A stretch of 64,000 nucleotides of DNA from Fulvia fulva. Lineage: Eukaryota; Ascomycota; Dothideomycetes; Mycosphaerellales; Mycosphaerellaceae. The translations under genes and the position numbers were made by a program. The DNA is taken from positions 3,286,001-3,350,000 of the forward strand of contig NC_063015.1 in the NCBI RefSeq assembly GCF_020509005.1, read 5' to 3'. Positions 54,401-64,000 of the stretch are shown piece after piece (position 1 is the stretch's first letter; each line of letters opens with the position of its first letter). A model generated the notes under the pieces. That model had not been told where the DNA came from. It made no database searches and saw only the letters and a list, made by a program, of their open reading frames with translations.

Positions 54401-56964
54401 CTCGGCTAGCTACGTAAGTCTCTAGGCTACTATCTTTTCTAGGACCTTCTCTATCGTGTTTAGAAGTGCGATTAGTCTATACGACTTAGGCTAAGTATAG
54501 TCCTCCTTCTATAGCTTACGTAGCACTACTATTATAGACTCTCTATACGGCTTCGGGTAATACCCTAGCCGTAGGCACGCGGTAAATAGGTTTATAAGGC
54601 TCGGCGCGATCTCTTCTCTATACTCTTTTAGTAGTATGTTTAGTATCCTGTCTAGGCCTAGGGTTTTTCGTCCTTTTAGCTTACTTATAACTCCTATTAC
54701 TATATTAGAGCTAACCGCCTAATCTATGTCTAGGGGTTCCGGGTATATACTCGGGTCGATGTCCGTAAGGTCTACCTCTACTTACGTCGAAAAGAAATAG
54801 TCGGCTAATACTTTTGCCTTGCCCCGGGGCGTAGCCTAGGCAATCCCTTCGCGGTCTATAATTAGGGGGAAGTGAGGGGTTTGTTACTCTTTAGGTAGTC
54901 GTACCTATTTAGTAAGTCTCTATATCTATTCCGGGTTTTCTATAACGAGCCTAATCGTCGCTCTTTAGTCCTATAGCTTATCGCGTCTTATCTATACCTT
55001 CTTCTCTTATGTCGCGCGACAGTATTACTCCTACGTCTCTTAGGTATACTCCTTCGTCTACTATTGCCTTACCCTTCTAGCCTCCCTTACCTTCGTAGAG
55101 TATTTAGGGGTCTAGAAGGCCTTCTACTACGTTAAGGGCCGGAGTAACGGCGTATATTGTTCCGCTACTTACTATATAACCGAGGTAATCTGTTCCGCTA
55201 CTTGATCTAGCTAAGCTATCGTCTCGAGTTCTCTATACTATAGTAGGTTCGCTATTAGGAAGCCTCTTATATCGTCCTAGCGTGCCTTCTTCTAGTTACG
55301 GCGTAGTTCGCTTACTAGCTCCTCTATCGCCTTCACCCCTAGCGTCATTTAGATAGGAATATAGTCTAAGGAGGCTTCTAGCGCGTAGTTCGGTCGGCAT
55401 TAGACTAGTCTCTCTTTAAATTCTCGTAATAGAAAGTATAGGTCGATCGTACTTATACTTATACGGGCCTTCTACGTCTCTGTTCCCTTTAGTATTACTA
55501 AGGCCATTCCGTAGCGTATAGTTATGTCTAGTAGCTTTCCCCCTAGAAACGCGTACGGGGGAGTGAATTCGAGTCCCTACTATAGGTAGTAGAGGTTGAA
55601 GTCGCCGAGGAGTACTTACTTTATATCTTAGCTTAGGGTCCGCTCTAGGTAGGCGAGGGTTCCTAGTTCCCTACTCGTCCGACCCCGCGGTAGCGGGTTA
55701 TAAACGTTATAGATCTAGATAGAGCCTTATATCGTGTCGATCTAGATTAATGTTACGTCTCCTAGGTTACCCTACTACGGTAGTATAACCTTCTACGACT
55801 TAAGGTCTATAGTCTTACTTACGTATATATATGTCCTTAGGATAACGCCTCGTTTACCCGCGATTACGGTATAGTATTTCCGGTTATTATAAGTAGCTAG
55901 GAGTCCTACGTAGGGGTCGATCTATAGTTCCTATACCGTAATAACGTAGTGCCGTAGCGGGTCTAGCTCTTATAGAAAGTAGCGCTAGACCTTGTCCCTA
56001 CTTTTGTTTACGTTATACTATACGGTAGTAATGTCGTCGTATAGTATTATTCGTTATCCGTAAGGTCTATTTCTGTACTAACCTACTATATCTCCTAAGC
56101 CTATATCTCGCTATCCGGCTAGCCCTAGGGCCGTAGCCTCTTAATATAGTTTGTTTTACGCCGATAAAGCTAAAGTACTTATAACGCGTACAGGACTTAG
56201 CGCGTTAGTACGTCTTCTATATTAATAAAGAAACCTTCCTTCCGGCGTTTAAAGACGCGTTTTTCGACGTGTTTACCGCGTAAAACTATAAAAAGGTCTT
56301 TAAGGCTATAGTGTTAGTTCCTATAAACGCGTAAGTAGTACTTAATTGCCTTAATATACGCCTATAAACCCCGCTAGGACTACCCCCGCCTTAGACAACA
56401 TTATAGTAGTCTTAAAATCCGAGTAATTCGAAGGAGTTCACGTCGTAATCTAAGCTTATATACGACGCTATACTAAGCAACTCCAAAATAGCTTATAATA
56501 GCTTCTCTTAGCTTATAAAAGGCGGGGAAGTAATACTATAAGAGAATACGCTTCTTAGAGCTCGTAACTCTAAGCTTAAACGACAAGTTAAGACTCTTAT
56601 AAAGCGCCGATCTTATAAACGAAAGCGTCTCTAGTACAGCGGGGTCTTAGAGTATAGAGTTGGCTCGTTATAGGTAGTTATCGAGTCGTTAAAGGCTATA
56701 GAATAGTTAAAGAAGAGTCGTAGGTTATAGGGTATAAAAGAGGGCTAGCTAAGTAGACGGCGGTATAGTAACTACGGTCGGACTAGCTATAACGTATGAA
56801 CGTACTAGGAAGATAAAGAGAACAATTCTGAATCGGATAAGAGTATTAAGTTCACTAGTTCTCTATTTAATAGTAGTGAAAACGATCAATAAAGAATGCG
56901 AGTTAGTCGTGCCAAGACAAAATTCCTAGCTCACTAGTGTTCTCAGCTCACTGGTGCTTTACGT
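51459..56964 (+). mobile_element. pogo-3: pogo/Fot1-like transposon with transposase, interrupted by a LINE
   Basis: Terminal inverted repeats of about 57 bp at 51459-51515 and 56908-56964 differ from those of pogo-1/2 and are flanked by TA (51457-51458, 56965-56966). Net length without the LINE is about 1.85 kb, normal for Fot1-like elements. The plus-strand transposase reads FDKTGF (family FDETGF) near 52030, LLILDGYKSY near 52370, and YILQPLN, where the LINE cuts in at 52496. It resumes at 56150 with the C-terminal part (FTPIKLKY, FYINKETFLPAFKDAFFDVF). Both acidic DDE positions seen are preserved, so this was an autonomous copy before RIP-type stops. Confidence 0.85.
52497..56133 (-). mobile_element. 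LINE-3 of the window: Tad1-like non-LTR element inside pogo-3
   Basis: A 16-bp target duplication TAGCCTCTTAATATAG lies at 52481-52496 and 56134-56149, and the (ATAG)n tail is at the left end because the element is on the minus strand. Length is 3.6 kb, so it is 5'-truncated. Minus-strand RT reads STLSPILFLIFMSDL and GFVDDINILA near 53985-54095. The endonuclease part lies to the right at about 55.4-56.1 kb. It shares its 3' end with the LINE at 29902. Stops are frequent. Confidence 0.85.
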
Positions 56965-56966
56965 TA

Positions 56967-58521
56967 TCTTATTTTCTGATTTTTTTTTAGAAAACTCGCG
57001 ATTCAGCGGACCGGGAAAGCCGAGTGCACCAGGTGTTTATGCTAGCGTTCTAACATGTGCTTAGCTCTGTTCTGCCATTGGGCGTGACGCGGATCGAAGC
57101 TTTTCACAAAGTCAATGGTCAATGTATGCCAATGGCGACATCGTAGAAGTGGTCCAGTCTACCGACAGACATTGATCACATGCTACACTGTAAATGTCAG
57201 CAGTCCTGCCTGGGTGAAGCGTGAAGCAAGCACGTCCAGAGTGGAAACCAGCCGCAGATAGACAGTGTCGATGCCCGCAGAGTATAGGCGAGTTGCTATT
57301 CACCAAACCACCTCCAGCTGTTCGCCAAACTCTGCCCCACATTTGGCCGACTTCCCTCGTAGGATGCTGCTTTGCGCCTTGAAAACCCCCTAGTGTCTTT
57401 GTTCTCCGCGCACTCGAGCTGGCAACGAGTGGGGCCCTCTCCGAGGCGCAACGGCGACGTGCAAGACATCCGTTATGTGAGTTAGTTTGGTGAATAGGCT
57501 ATAGCTATGTACCCGTGGTTTGGTGCAGAGCAAGTGGCGAGTACAGATGTGGTCGTAAAGCTTGGTCTCCTTGGCGGCCAGAGCGAAGGATCACTTCGAA
57601 ACGGCAGAATAGCGTACCGCTGCGCTCGTGTGGGAACCAATCATGATGCGGTCGAGCTGATCAGGCCCTGCGCCTCAGCAGAGCAATGCTTCTCCAGAGT
57701 GATCGATCTTCGTAATGCTGTGTTCCTGGCAGCTCCATCCGCCCAGGCATGAACTTGAACTTCTCGTGCCTTGAAGTCATTCTGCTGCAAGAAATAGAAG
57801 CACTGTTGCCCTTCGCTGCATCTTCATTATCACGAGCTTGTGCGCCGGAGGAGTCGTGAAGACCATACGGCCGCCTAAGCTGTCGCTTGGTTCCGCGCGG
57901 TGCCATCTCCTGGGAGCGTTATGTCATGGCCCATAATGGCATCCATCGTATACTCCCGACTTCTCCGGATTCCGGAGAGTGAGGGTGAGGGTGAGTCGCG
58001 CAGGTTCTGCAGACCGAGAGAAGGGCTTTCTCTCGTTTTGCTGGCCTCAGAGGCAACGTCAAGTCTTGGGGTATATCGTTGTAGATCCGGTTGGCACATG
58101 CTGAAGTGCTTTGACTACGCATCTACTCTGATGGAAATGGCTGTGATCCATGACTGCTGGAATAATGCGTCGTGTGATCAGAAAGGTGCGCGAAACCTTG
58201 GAAGTGGCGTCAGAACCATCGTTGCCCAGAAACATGGCTGGCACTCGAAACATCCATGTTGGCGACGACCCACGAACGATTTGATCAATCGAGTCAAGGA
58301 CAGAGACTTGAGAAGCAGTCCGGTTGTAACGCATTGTTTGGCGGAAATATCTATCTCTATACTACATTACGTGCAATCAAAATCCTCATGCATCGGCCGT
58401 GTCGTATCGGCATAAAATTGGCCGGTACAGATACAACTCTCCTGTACATTATATCTCATCCATTCTCGAGCCCAAATCGCTCCATAATCATTACTATCCA
58501 CTATCATGTGGCAATACATGC
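56967..58521. other. host intergenic sequence, about 1.55 kb, no supported gene
   Basis: Normal host composition returns at about 56970. Open frames up to 171 codons exist on both strands (for example 57900-58415), but they overlap each other and show no domain, signal peptide or splice pattern that I trust. Confidence 0.45.
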
Positions 58522-60658
58522 TTAGAAAAGCATAGCGGCAACGGCAGCGGCGGCAACTGGGAAACCAGTGGCCATGACCTGCGCAGCAGCGCCAGTGTAC
58601 TGGACGACAGAGCTGGATGGGTAGCTAGCTGGGCGTGTGGCCGATGGGGCGGATGGAGATGGGGTAGTGCCAGCTGGGTAGGTTGGTGCAACTGGCGAGC
58701 TCTTATCGAGAGTGGTGCCTGGAGTGTTGACTGGTGGTGGCTGCTCGTAGGTCGGAGCCTTTGGTGGCTGCGATGGGACCGCGACTGGAACGGTGGTCTG
58801 TGGTCCGTAGGTTGGAGCCTTTGGTGGCTGCGATGGGACCACGACTGGAACGGTGGTCTTTGGTCCGTAGGTTGGAGCCTTTGGTGGCTGCGATGGGACC
58901 ACGACTGGAACGGTGGTCTTCGGACCCTCAACGGGTTTGGTAACTGTGCAACCTCCTGGGCATGGGAGTGTGAGGGTAGTTGGCTTGGTGACAGTGTAGG
59001 TCGACTGCTTGTGGGTGAAGACCGTGCTGCTAGGGCAGAATGTCGTCAAGCTAGTAACCACGGTAGTCTCGGTCTTTGGTGGGACCGGGATGTGGACGGT
59101 GGTGTTTGGGTAGAACGAAGGAGCGTAGGTTGGGACGCTGTAGACTGGCTTGGTTGGGTGCTCCACAGGCTTGGTGATGACGCATCCACTATTGCATGGG
59201 AGGGTCAAGGTCGTAGCGGTCGTCACAGTGTAAGTCTTCTGCTCATGAGTGAAGGTAGTTGGCGTCGGGCAGATCGTCTGCAATCAAGTCAGCGGCGGTA
59301 AAAGAGGGCTGCGAGGAAAATAAACTTACAGTCAACGAAGTGACAACAGCGGTAGTGTAAACATCTGGCTGCGAGTACTTTGGAGTGACAGTGTTGGTGC
59401 CGTTGTTCGCGAATGGGTTGTAACCCAAGCATCCAGCGTACTGCGAAGCACAGTAGGCGAAGTTGGCATCTGGAGAGCCACGGCACACGTTGTACTTGGC
59501 GTAGCAGTTCTTCTCGTTACCGTAGCCAGTTGGGGTGGCGGAGGTAGCTGGGTGAGTGGCGGTTGGGTAAACGAGGGAGAGGGTGCCCTGAGTGGAGATG
59601 CAAGAGGCGCCGTTGCCGTAGTCGTGGGCCGGGTTGCAAGCGTAAGTCTGCGATGGGTAGGCTGGAGCAGTGGAGCTGGCGGTGCTCAAGAGTGGGCATC
59701 CGTCAATGTACTCGCACTTCTGACCAGCTGGGTACTCGTGCGCTGGGTTGCACGAGTAGCGGTGCTTGCTGTCGTAGGTACCTGGTGCAGCGCATGATGT
59801 AGTTGGGTAGGCTGGAGCGGTAGAGCTGGCGGTTGGGTGGACTGGAGCAGTGGAGCTGGCGGTGCTCAAGAGTGGGCATCCGTCAATGTACTCGCACTTC
59901 TGACCAGCTGGGTACTCGTGCGCTGGGTTGCACGAGTAGCGGTGCTTGCTGTCGTAGGTGCCTGGTGCTGCGCATGATGTAGTTGGGTAAGCTGGAGCAG
60001 TGGAGCTAGCGGTGCTCAAGAGTGGGCATCCATCAATGTATACACACTTCTGACCAGCTGGATACTCGTGGGCTGGGTTGCAGCTGTAGCGGTGCTTGCT
60101 GTCGTATGTGCCCGGTGCTGCGCACGATGGCGTGGCGTAGGCTGGAGCAGTGCTGGTGGTGGTTGGGTAGTAGGCTGGAGCAGAAGAGCTGGCGGTGCTC
60201 AGGAGTGGGCAGCCGTCGATGTATACACACTTCTGACCGGCTGGGTACTCGTGTGCTGGGTTGCAGCTGTAGCGGTGCTGGCTGTCGTAAGTGCCAGGTG
60301 CGGCGCATGAAGGGGTGGCGTATGCCTTGCCAGTGCTGGTGGTGGTTGGGTAAACCAGAGAGAGAGTGCCCTGGGTTGAGATGCAAGAAGCACCGTTGCC
60401 GTAATCGTGAGCTGGATTGCAAGCATAGGTAGCGCTGCTCGATGAAGAGCTGCCGCCATAGTATGGTGGAGCTACCAGGCTCGACGACGAGCTGGAAGAG
60501 CTGCCGCCGTAGGAGGGAGGAGCTGGCACGCTCGTGGTGGAGGCAACCGAAGTCGTGTGGTCGCCATACTTGGGTGGCTGTGGCTGACCGTACTGGTAAG
60601 CCTCTTGACCAAAGGCCAGGGTTGCGAAAGCAGTAAGCGAAAGTGGTGTCGACTTCAT
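58522..60658 (-). CDS. secreted, GPI-type repeat protein with cysteine modules, 694 aa
   Basis: Two exons (60658-59330 and 59277-58522) joined by a 52-nt intron (GTAAGT...TTGCAG, phase 0). Signal peptide [17 protein letters not shown]. The middle holds four near-identical modules of about 45 residues ([40 protein letters not shown]), four Cys each, bracketed by two variants reading [16 protein letters not shown] different four-Cys unit follows ([11 protein letters not shown]...[15 protein letters not shown]). The C-terminal half has two Thr-rich units ending TLTLPC.GGC and three [20 protein letters not shown] Pro repeats. It ends in a small-residue/hydrophobic tail ([22 protein letters not shown]) that looks like a GPI signal. 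This is probably a cell-wall surface protein; function unknown. The start was chosen for the signal peptide, since the open frame upstream to 60730 would bury it. Confidence 0.8.
59680..60320 (-). repeat. intragenic tandem modules of the secreted protein
   Basis: Four copies of a roughly 120-135-bp unit plus spacers, nearly identical at the DNA level (for example 59690-59812 and 59870-59992), which points to recent duplication or gene conversion within the gene. Confidence 0.85.
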
Positions 60659-63416
60659 CTTGAACGATTGTGTAGGTGAATCGTGAGTGTACTGGGTTGA
60701 GGAAAAAATCCTAGTCCTGGGGTGCAGCAATGGCTATATGTATTGAGTACAGTGTGCTGCTCCACTCCATCAACCACAACCCAACCGGACGTCATAGTGC
60801 GGCCGGCTCGTATGAGTGTCTGGTACATGACGCCCGTGACAGGAGTTAGCAAGAGCCTTACGAGACCAGAAATTGGAAGGTTGAGGCTCGTCCTGGCTAC
60901 CGTCCCGTCCAAACACGAGGCACCAGCCCAGCGCTAGTGACTTGTTCAGTCATGGGCCATGCCAAGCATGAGCTATTCTCCATGCACCCCCGTAGACTCA
61001 AGCTCGTTCCAACCGAGATGGCAAGGACCATGTTTGATGTGGGCTCCATGAACTATTGGTGGGTCCCGCTCAATATTACTCCAGAATCTTCCACCTTCGC
61101 GGCGTGAGAAGCGGACACTCGCCCTCGTTGAACATTTCTCAGGTCCAGGGTGACGGGACTCCGTGGTCGTGCATTACTGCAAGATACATCAGTGACACCA
61201 AACAAGCATCCGGCGACAGGGCGGCACACAACGGCAATGCAACCGTCTGTGCAGCCTTTCGGTACCCGGTCCGGAGTCGTATTATGTAGTAGTGCTTGAG
61301 AACAACAATAGAACAACGAGGCGAGTCGTGCGCCAAGATGGCTGATCGTCCGTATTAAGCACAAGACATGTGGGCAGACTGCACGCAAATTTTCTCTCGT
61401 CTCCCAAGCTAAGGCAGGTACGACACGGCGGTGGTTGATGCTACCGTGGGGTCTTGTCACAAAGCTCGTTTCTATTTTGAGGTCGATGTTGCGCAGGGGA
61501 AACTAGCTGTCCTGTGCCGTGATTTGCTCAGAGCCCGATCCACTTCGCGCGGGAGGGTCGTGTTTAAGAAAGAAAAATGGTCCAGTCCGATGGCTCGAAA
61601 TGTGTTTAGCCAAAGCCTATTTCGACTTCGTAGAAGGGAAACCGGCTTCACACGCCGTTGAGATGCGTTGACTGTCGTATCTCTGTTATATCCTCCGAAG
61701 CAGTCTTCAGCCTCAGTATGGTGTTGTTGAGCGTTGTTCGGCATGCACACAGCTGACAGCGGCAAATGCTGCTGGAAGATGATCAGATGTTCTGAGGCCA
61801 GGAACCTGTCCAGCCGGGACAACAACCCCTTGCTCCGCGGTCATCAAGGCAAGCCGTGATAGTGGAGCAAGATGCGTTCAATGGCTTGAACTATAGCACG
61901 AGCAAACATGGTCTCCCTGTTGCTCTCAGTCAGTTCTCAAAGATACGCTACGATGCGTATTGCCTTGCATCCAATAGAATGAGAAAGTGTATTCACGAAG
62001 GAACAACGACTGCCAGCTTGTCCTTATATCGTGTACCTCTACAAATGGTTCGCCGTGTGTGCTTCATCGTATCGCAAGATCTGTGCGAATCATGAGCCTC
62101 AAGAGCAACCGACGATGGTCCTCGTGATGCAGAGCAGAAAGCAATATCGACTCTTTTGGGCGATACAAAACACGGTGTCGCAAAGCTACAAAGCTGGCAG
62201 GTCCTCGGTTCGAGATGGCATTGGAGGAGAATCTGGGTACGCGCATATAGGCCAGCCAGCTGTTTATTGAAAACCCGTGCAGACGCTGCAGACATAGCAC
62301 CTTGCGACAGCTCCGTCGTCCACCTGTCCGGGCTGCTCGCCGTCACAGTCGCTGACAGGCACCAGAAGGCTGGTCACCTCCTGCATCGACACAATCGCAC
62401 GGTGCTCCAGCGTTCTAGCCCAGCATCCAGATGTTCATCGCCTCGATCTCTGTGCATGGCTTCCGTACCATGACATGACATCCGGAGCGACTCGCATGGG
62501 CCATGGCAGCGCGAAGACGTTCTGGGACCCATGGTCTTTCCACCGGCGTTCGCAACGAAGACTTCCACATGATGGTGGCATCCGGATCATGTTCCATGGC
62601 CCCACGAATGGTTTTTGACGGCGGTCCACGACGTTGATGCCTATGATGTCTGTCCAGCCTCTGTTTCTTCCACGCACGAGTCCAGATCCATGGGCAGACT
62701 CAAGGCGTTGAGAAGGCGTTCCAGTAAGCGCGAGACGGTCACGCTGGCCACGACGCGTCATCTCAGCTGCACCGTCAGCCGTCGTGCATCCCGTTGTCGT
62801 GTTGTCTGCAGGTGTCTTGTCTGGTCGCGCGGAGTCTTTCTTTCCACCACGTCGCCTTTGCCAATTGCGCCTGCTCTGTCATTGGTTGACATGTCTTCAT
62901 CTCAAGCGTTCAGACCGTCCAGACATGTGCTTCAGTCTGGCGAACAGTGGCTCTCTTCTCTAAGCATCCCATGGTAGCATCCTCGCCCTCTTGCCTCTGG
63001 TCGTTGCGAGGTATCACGTACGTATCAGTCCTCCAAGATGCAGACCGTCGAAGCACTCTGGAGGTTTGCGTGTCCTGATGCCAAGAGCCCAAAGTAATGT
63101 GGCATATCAATGCCTTTGAGCAAAACGTGCTGTGATTGGGTCTGACCAGATTGTTTCTATCACGCACATCCTCTTCCACTCTGCACCAAGGCTGCCATCA
63201 TGATGCTGCTGACCAACATCAGGACAACGACTGGAGTGAACGAGAGGAGCCGACAGCTGCGAGCTTATCGATTATGCACGATTGCATCACCATGTCGTAC
63301 TGTTTCTAGCCAATGAGAAGGAGTCAAGCGGTAATCGATGTGCAAGCACGACGAATGACATGAATATACATGGAGCTGTGCTGGCAACGCATTGAGCTGC
63401 CCCTCCAAGCACCTCG
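60659..63416. other. gene-poor stretch, about 2.76 kb
   Basis: The first few hundred bases are presumably the promoter of the secreted protein. Beyond that I see only short overlapping frames on both strands, none with a domain or plausible intron structure. No repeats or RNA genes were recognised. Confidence 0.45.
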
Positions 63417-64000
63417 ATGCAATCGACGCGTACCTTTGTCTCTTCGCTCCTCCGCCGACCTTACACCCAGCCATTGACTGCAGCGAAGCAGTCGTTCACT
63501 GCACGACCGACACGACCTTTCTCCGCTACGACACGAGCCATGGCTACCGAATACAAGCTTAAAGGCATCACCAGCCTTGATGGCCTGAAGAACGGCCAGA
63601 CACAGGAGGTTGAGGTTGAAGGTGTTGAAGAGGGCAAGGTCTTGCTGGCCAAGGTCAAGGATGAAGTGCATGCCCTGTCGCCCAAGTGCACACATTACGG
63701 AGCACCACTCTCCAAGGGTATTGCAATTCTGCAATAGGTGATGTCGTAATGTGCTAATGATCCCCAGGTGTGCTCACGCCCGACGGCAGACTGACCTGTC
63801 CATGGCACGGAGCTTGCTTCGATGTCAAGACTGGTGACATCGAAGACGCCCCAGCACCAAACCCGCTACAGAAGTTCAAGATCGTGCAGAAGGATGGCGA
63901 GGTGTACATCAAGGGTAGCCGAGAGCAGATCTTGGCCAACAAGAGGACATTGAACATCAAGTGCCAGGCAAAGGGCAACGACCATGTCGTCATCATTGGA
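63417..64000 (+). CDS. AIFM3-like oxidoreductase with N-terminal Rieske domain, partial
   Basis: The gene runs off the right edge. Exon 1 is 63417-63717, the intron 63718-63767 (GTATTG...CCCAG, branch GCTAATGA), and exon 2 from 63768. Residues 1-41 are a mitochondrial-type presequence (Arg, Ser and Thr rich, no acids). A Rieske [2Fe-2S] domain follows with both ligand boxes: CTHYGAPL (Cys91, His93) and CPWHGACFD (Cys111, His114). The linker after it (NIKCQAKGNDHVVIIG) ends at the first strand of the FAD-binding Rossmann fold, the arrangement of AIFM3/Nfrl-type proteins. These are flavoprotein reductases with a ferredoxin-like domain fused in front. A second in-frame ATG at 63540 (MATEYKLKG) would give a form without the presequence. 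Catalysis and length cannot be judged further. Confidence 0.9.

Noticed and set aside
26000..56960. A variant genetic code with TAR read as Gln
   Set aside because: Host genes in the window use TAG and TAA as normal stops, and TGG-derived TAG also occurs, as RIP would produce.
57900..58415. 171-codon plus-strand frame right of the transposon island
   Set aside because: Overlapped by several frames on the other strand, with no motif, signal peptide or credible splice sites.
58399..59301. 300-codon plus-strand Trp/Gly-rich frame
   Set aside because: Antisense shadow of the Pro/Thr repeat exon of the secreted protein. The repeats keep the frame open.
61053..63200. Several 100-145 codon frames on both strands
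   Set aside because: Overlapping, compositionally random, with no domain or intron structure.

Overview
This window is a piece of a filamentous ascomycete genome. The evidence is short introns (46-83 nt) with GTRNGT-like donors and CTRAY-like branch sites, typical Pezizomycotina gene families (Mrc1, Dcw1/Dfg5-like GH76, Pin3/Lsb-type SH3 protein, highly reducing PKS remnants, fungal viperin), and a transposon island mutated in the manner of repeat-induced point mutation (RIP). Dothideomycetes is my best guess, but that is inference only.

Left arm (1-18.4 kb), housekeeping genes: the C-terminal end of a probable chromodomain helicase (Mit1/CHD type), an SDR, a GH76 wall mannosidase-like gene carrying two in-frame stops, a mitochondrial PPR-like protein, and the replication checkpoint mediator Mrc1/claspin, divergent from the PPR gene across a promoter with an MCB box. 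Next comes a divergent pair: a UMP/CMP-kinase-like gene with a one-base frameshift, and a viperin-type radical SAM enzyme. It is followed by a small protein with two PP1-docking motifs, a CYTH-domain phosphatase, an unusual 0.9-kb intergenic array of hairpins (15.87-16.73 kb), and a Pin3/Lsb-like SH3 protein.

18.8-25.9 kb is a dead secondary-metabolite cluster: the KR end of a highly reducing PKS, a trans-enoyl reductase fragment, a 5'-truncated P450, a berberine-bridge-type FAD oxidase and an SDR. All are truncated, and most carry frameshifts or stops.

26.2-57.0 kb is a nested transposon island. I reconstructed the layers from terminal repeats and target duplications. Pogo-1 (26180-29899) contains a gag-only LTR element (27214-29796). 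A minus-strand LINE (about 29902-36610) contains a Ty1/copia element (30073-35494). Pogo-2 (38037-51367) contains a plus-strand Tad1-like LINE (38141-50310), which contains a Ty3/gypsy chromovirus (41762-48983). Pogo-3 (51459-56964) contains a second minus-strand LINE (52497-56133). No copy is intact. In the chromovirus, stops sit where the family has Gln or Trp codons, as CpA-to-TpA mutation would produce.

Right arm (57-64 kb): a two-exon, GPI-type secreted protein built of cysteine-containing repeats, a gene-poor stretch, and the 5' part of an AIFM3-like Rieske/FAD oxidoreductase that runs off the window. I found no tRNA, rRNA or CRISPR.
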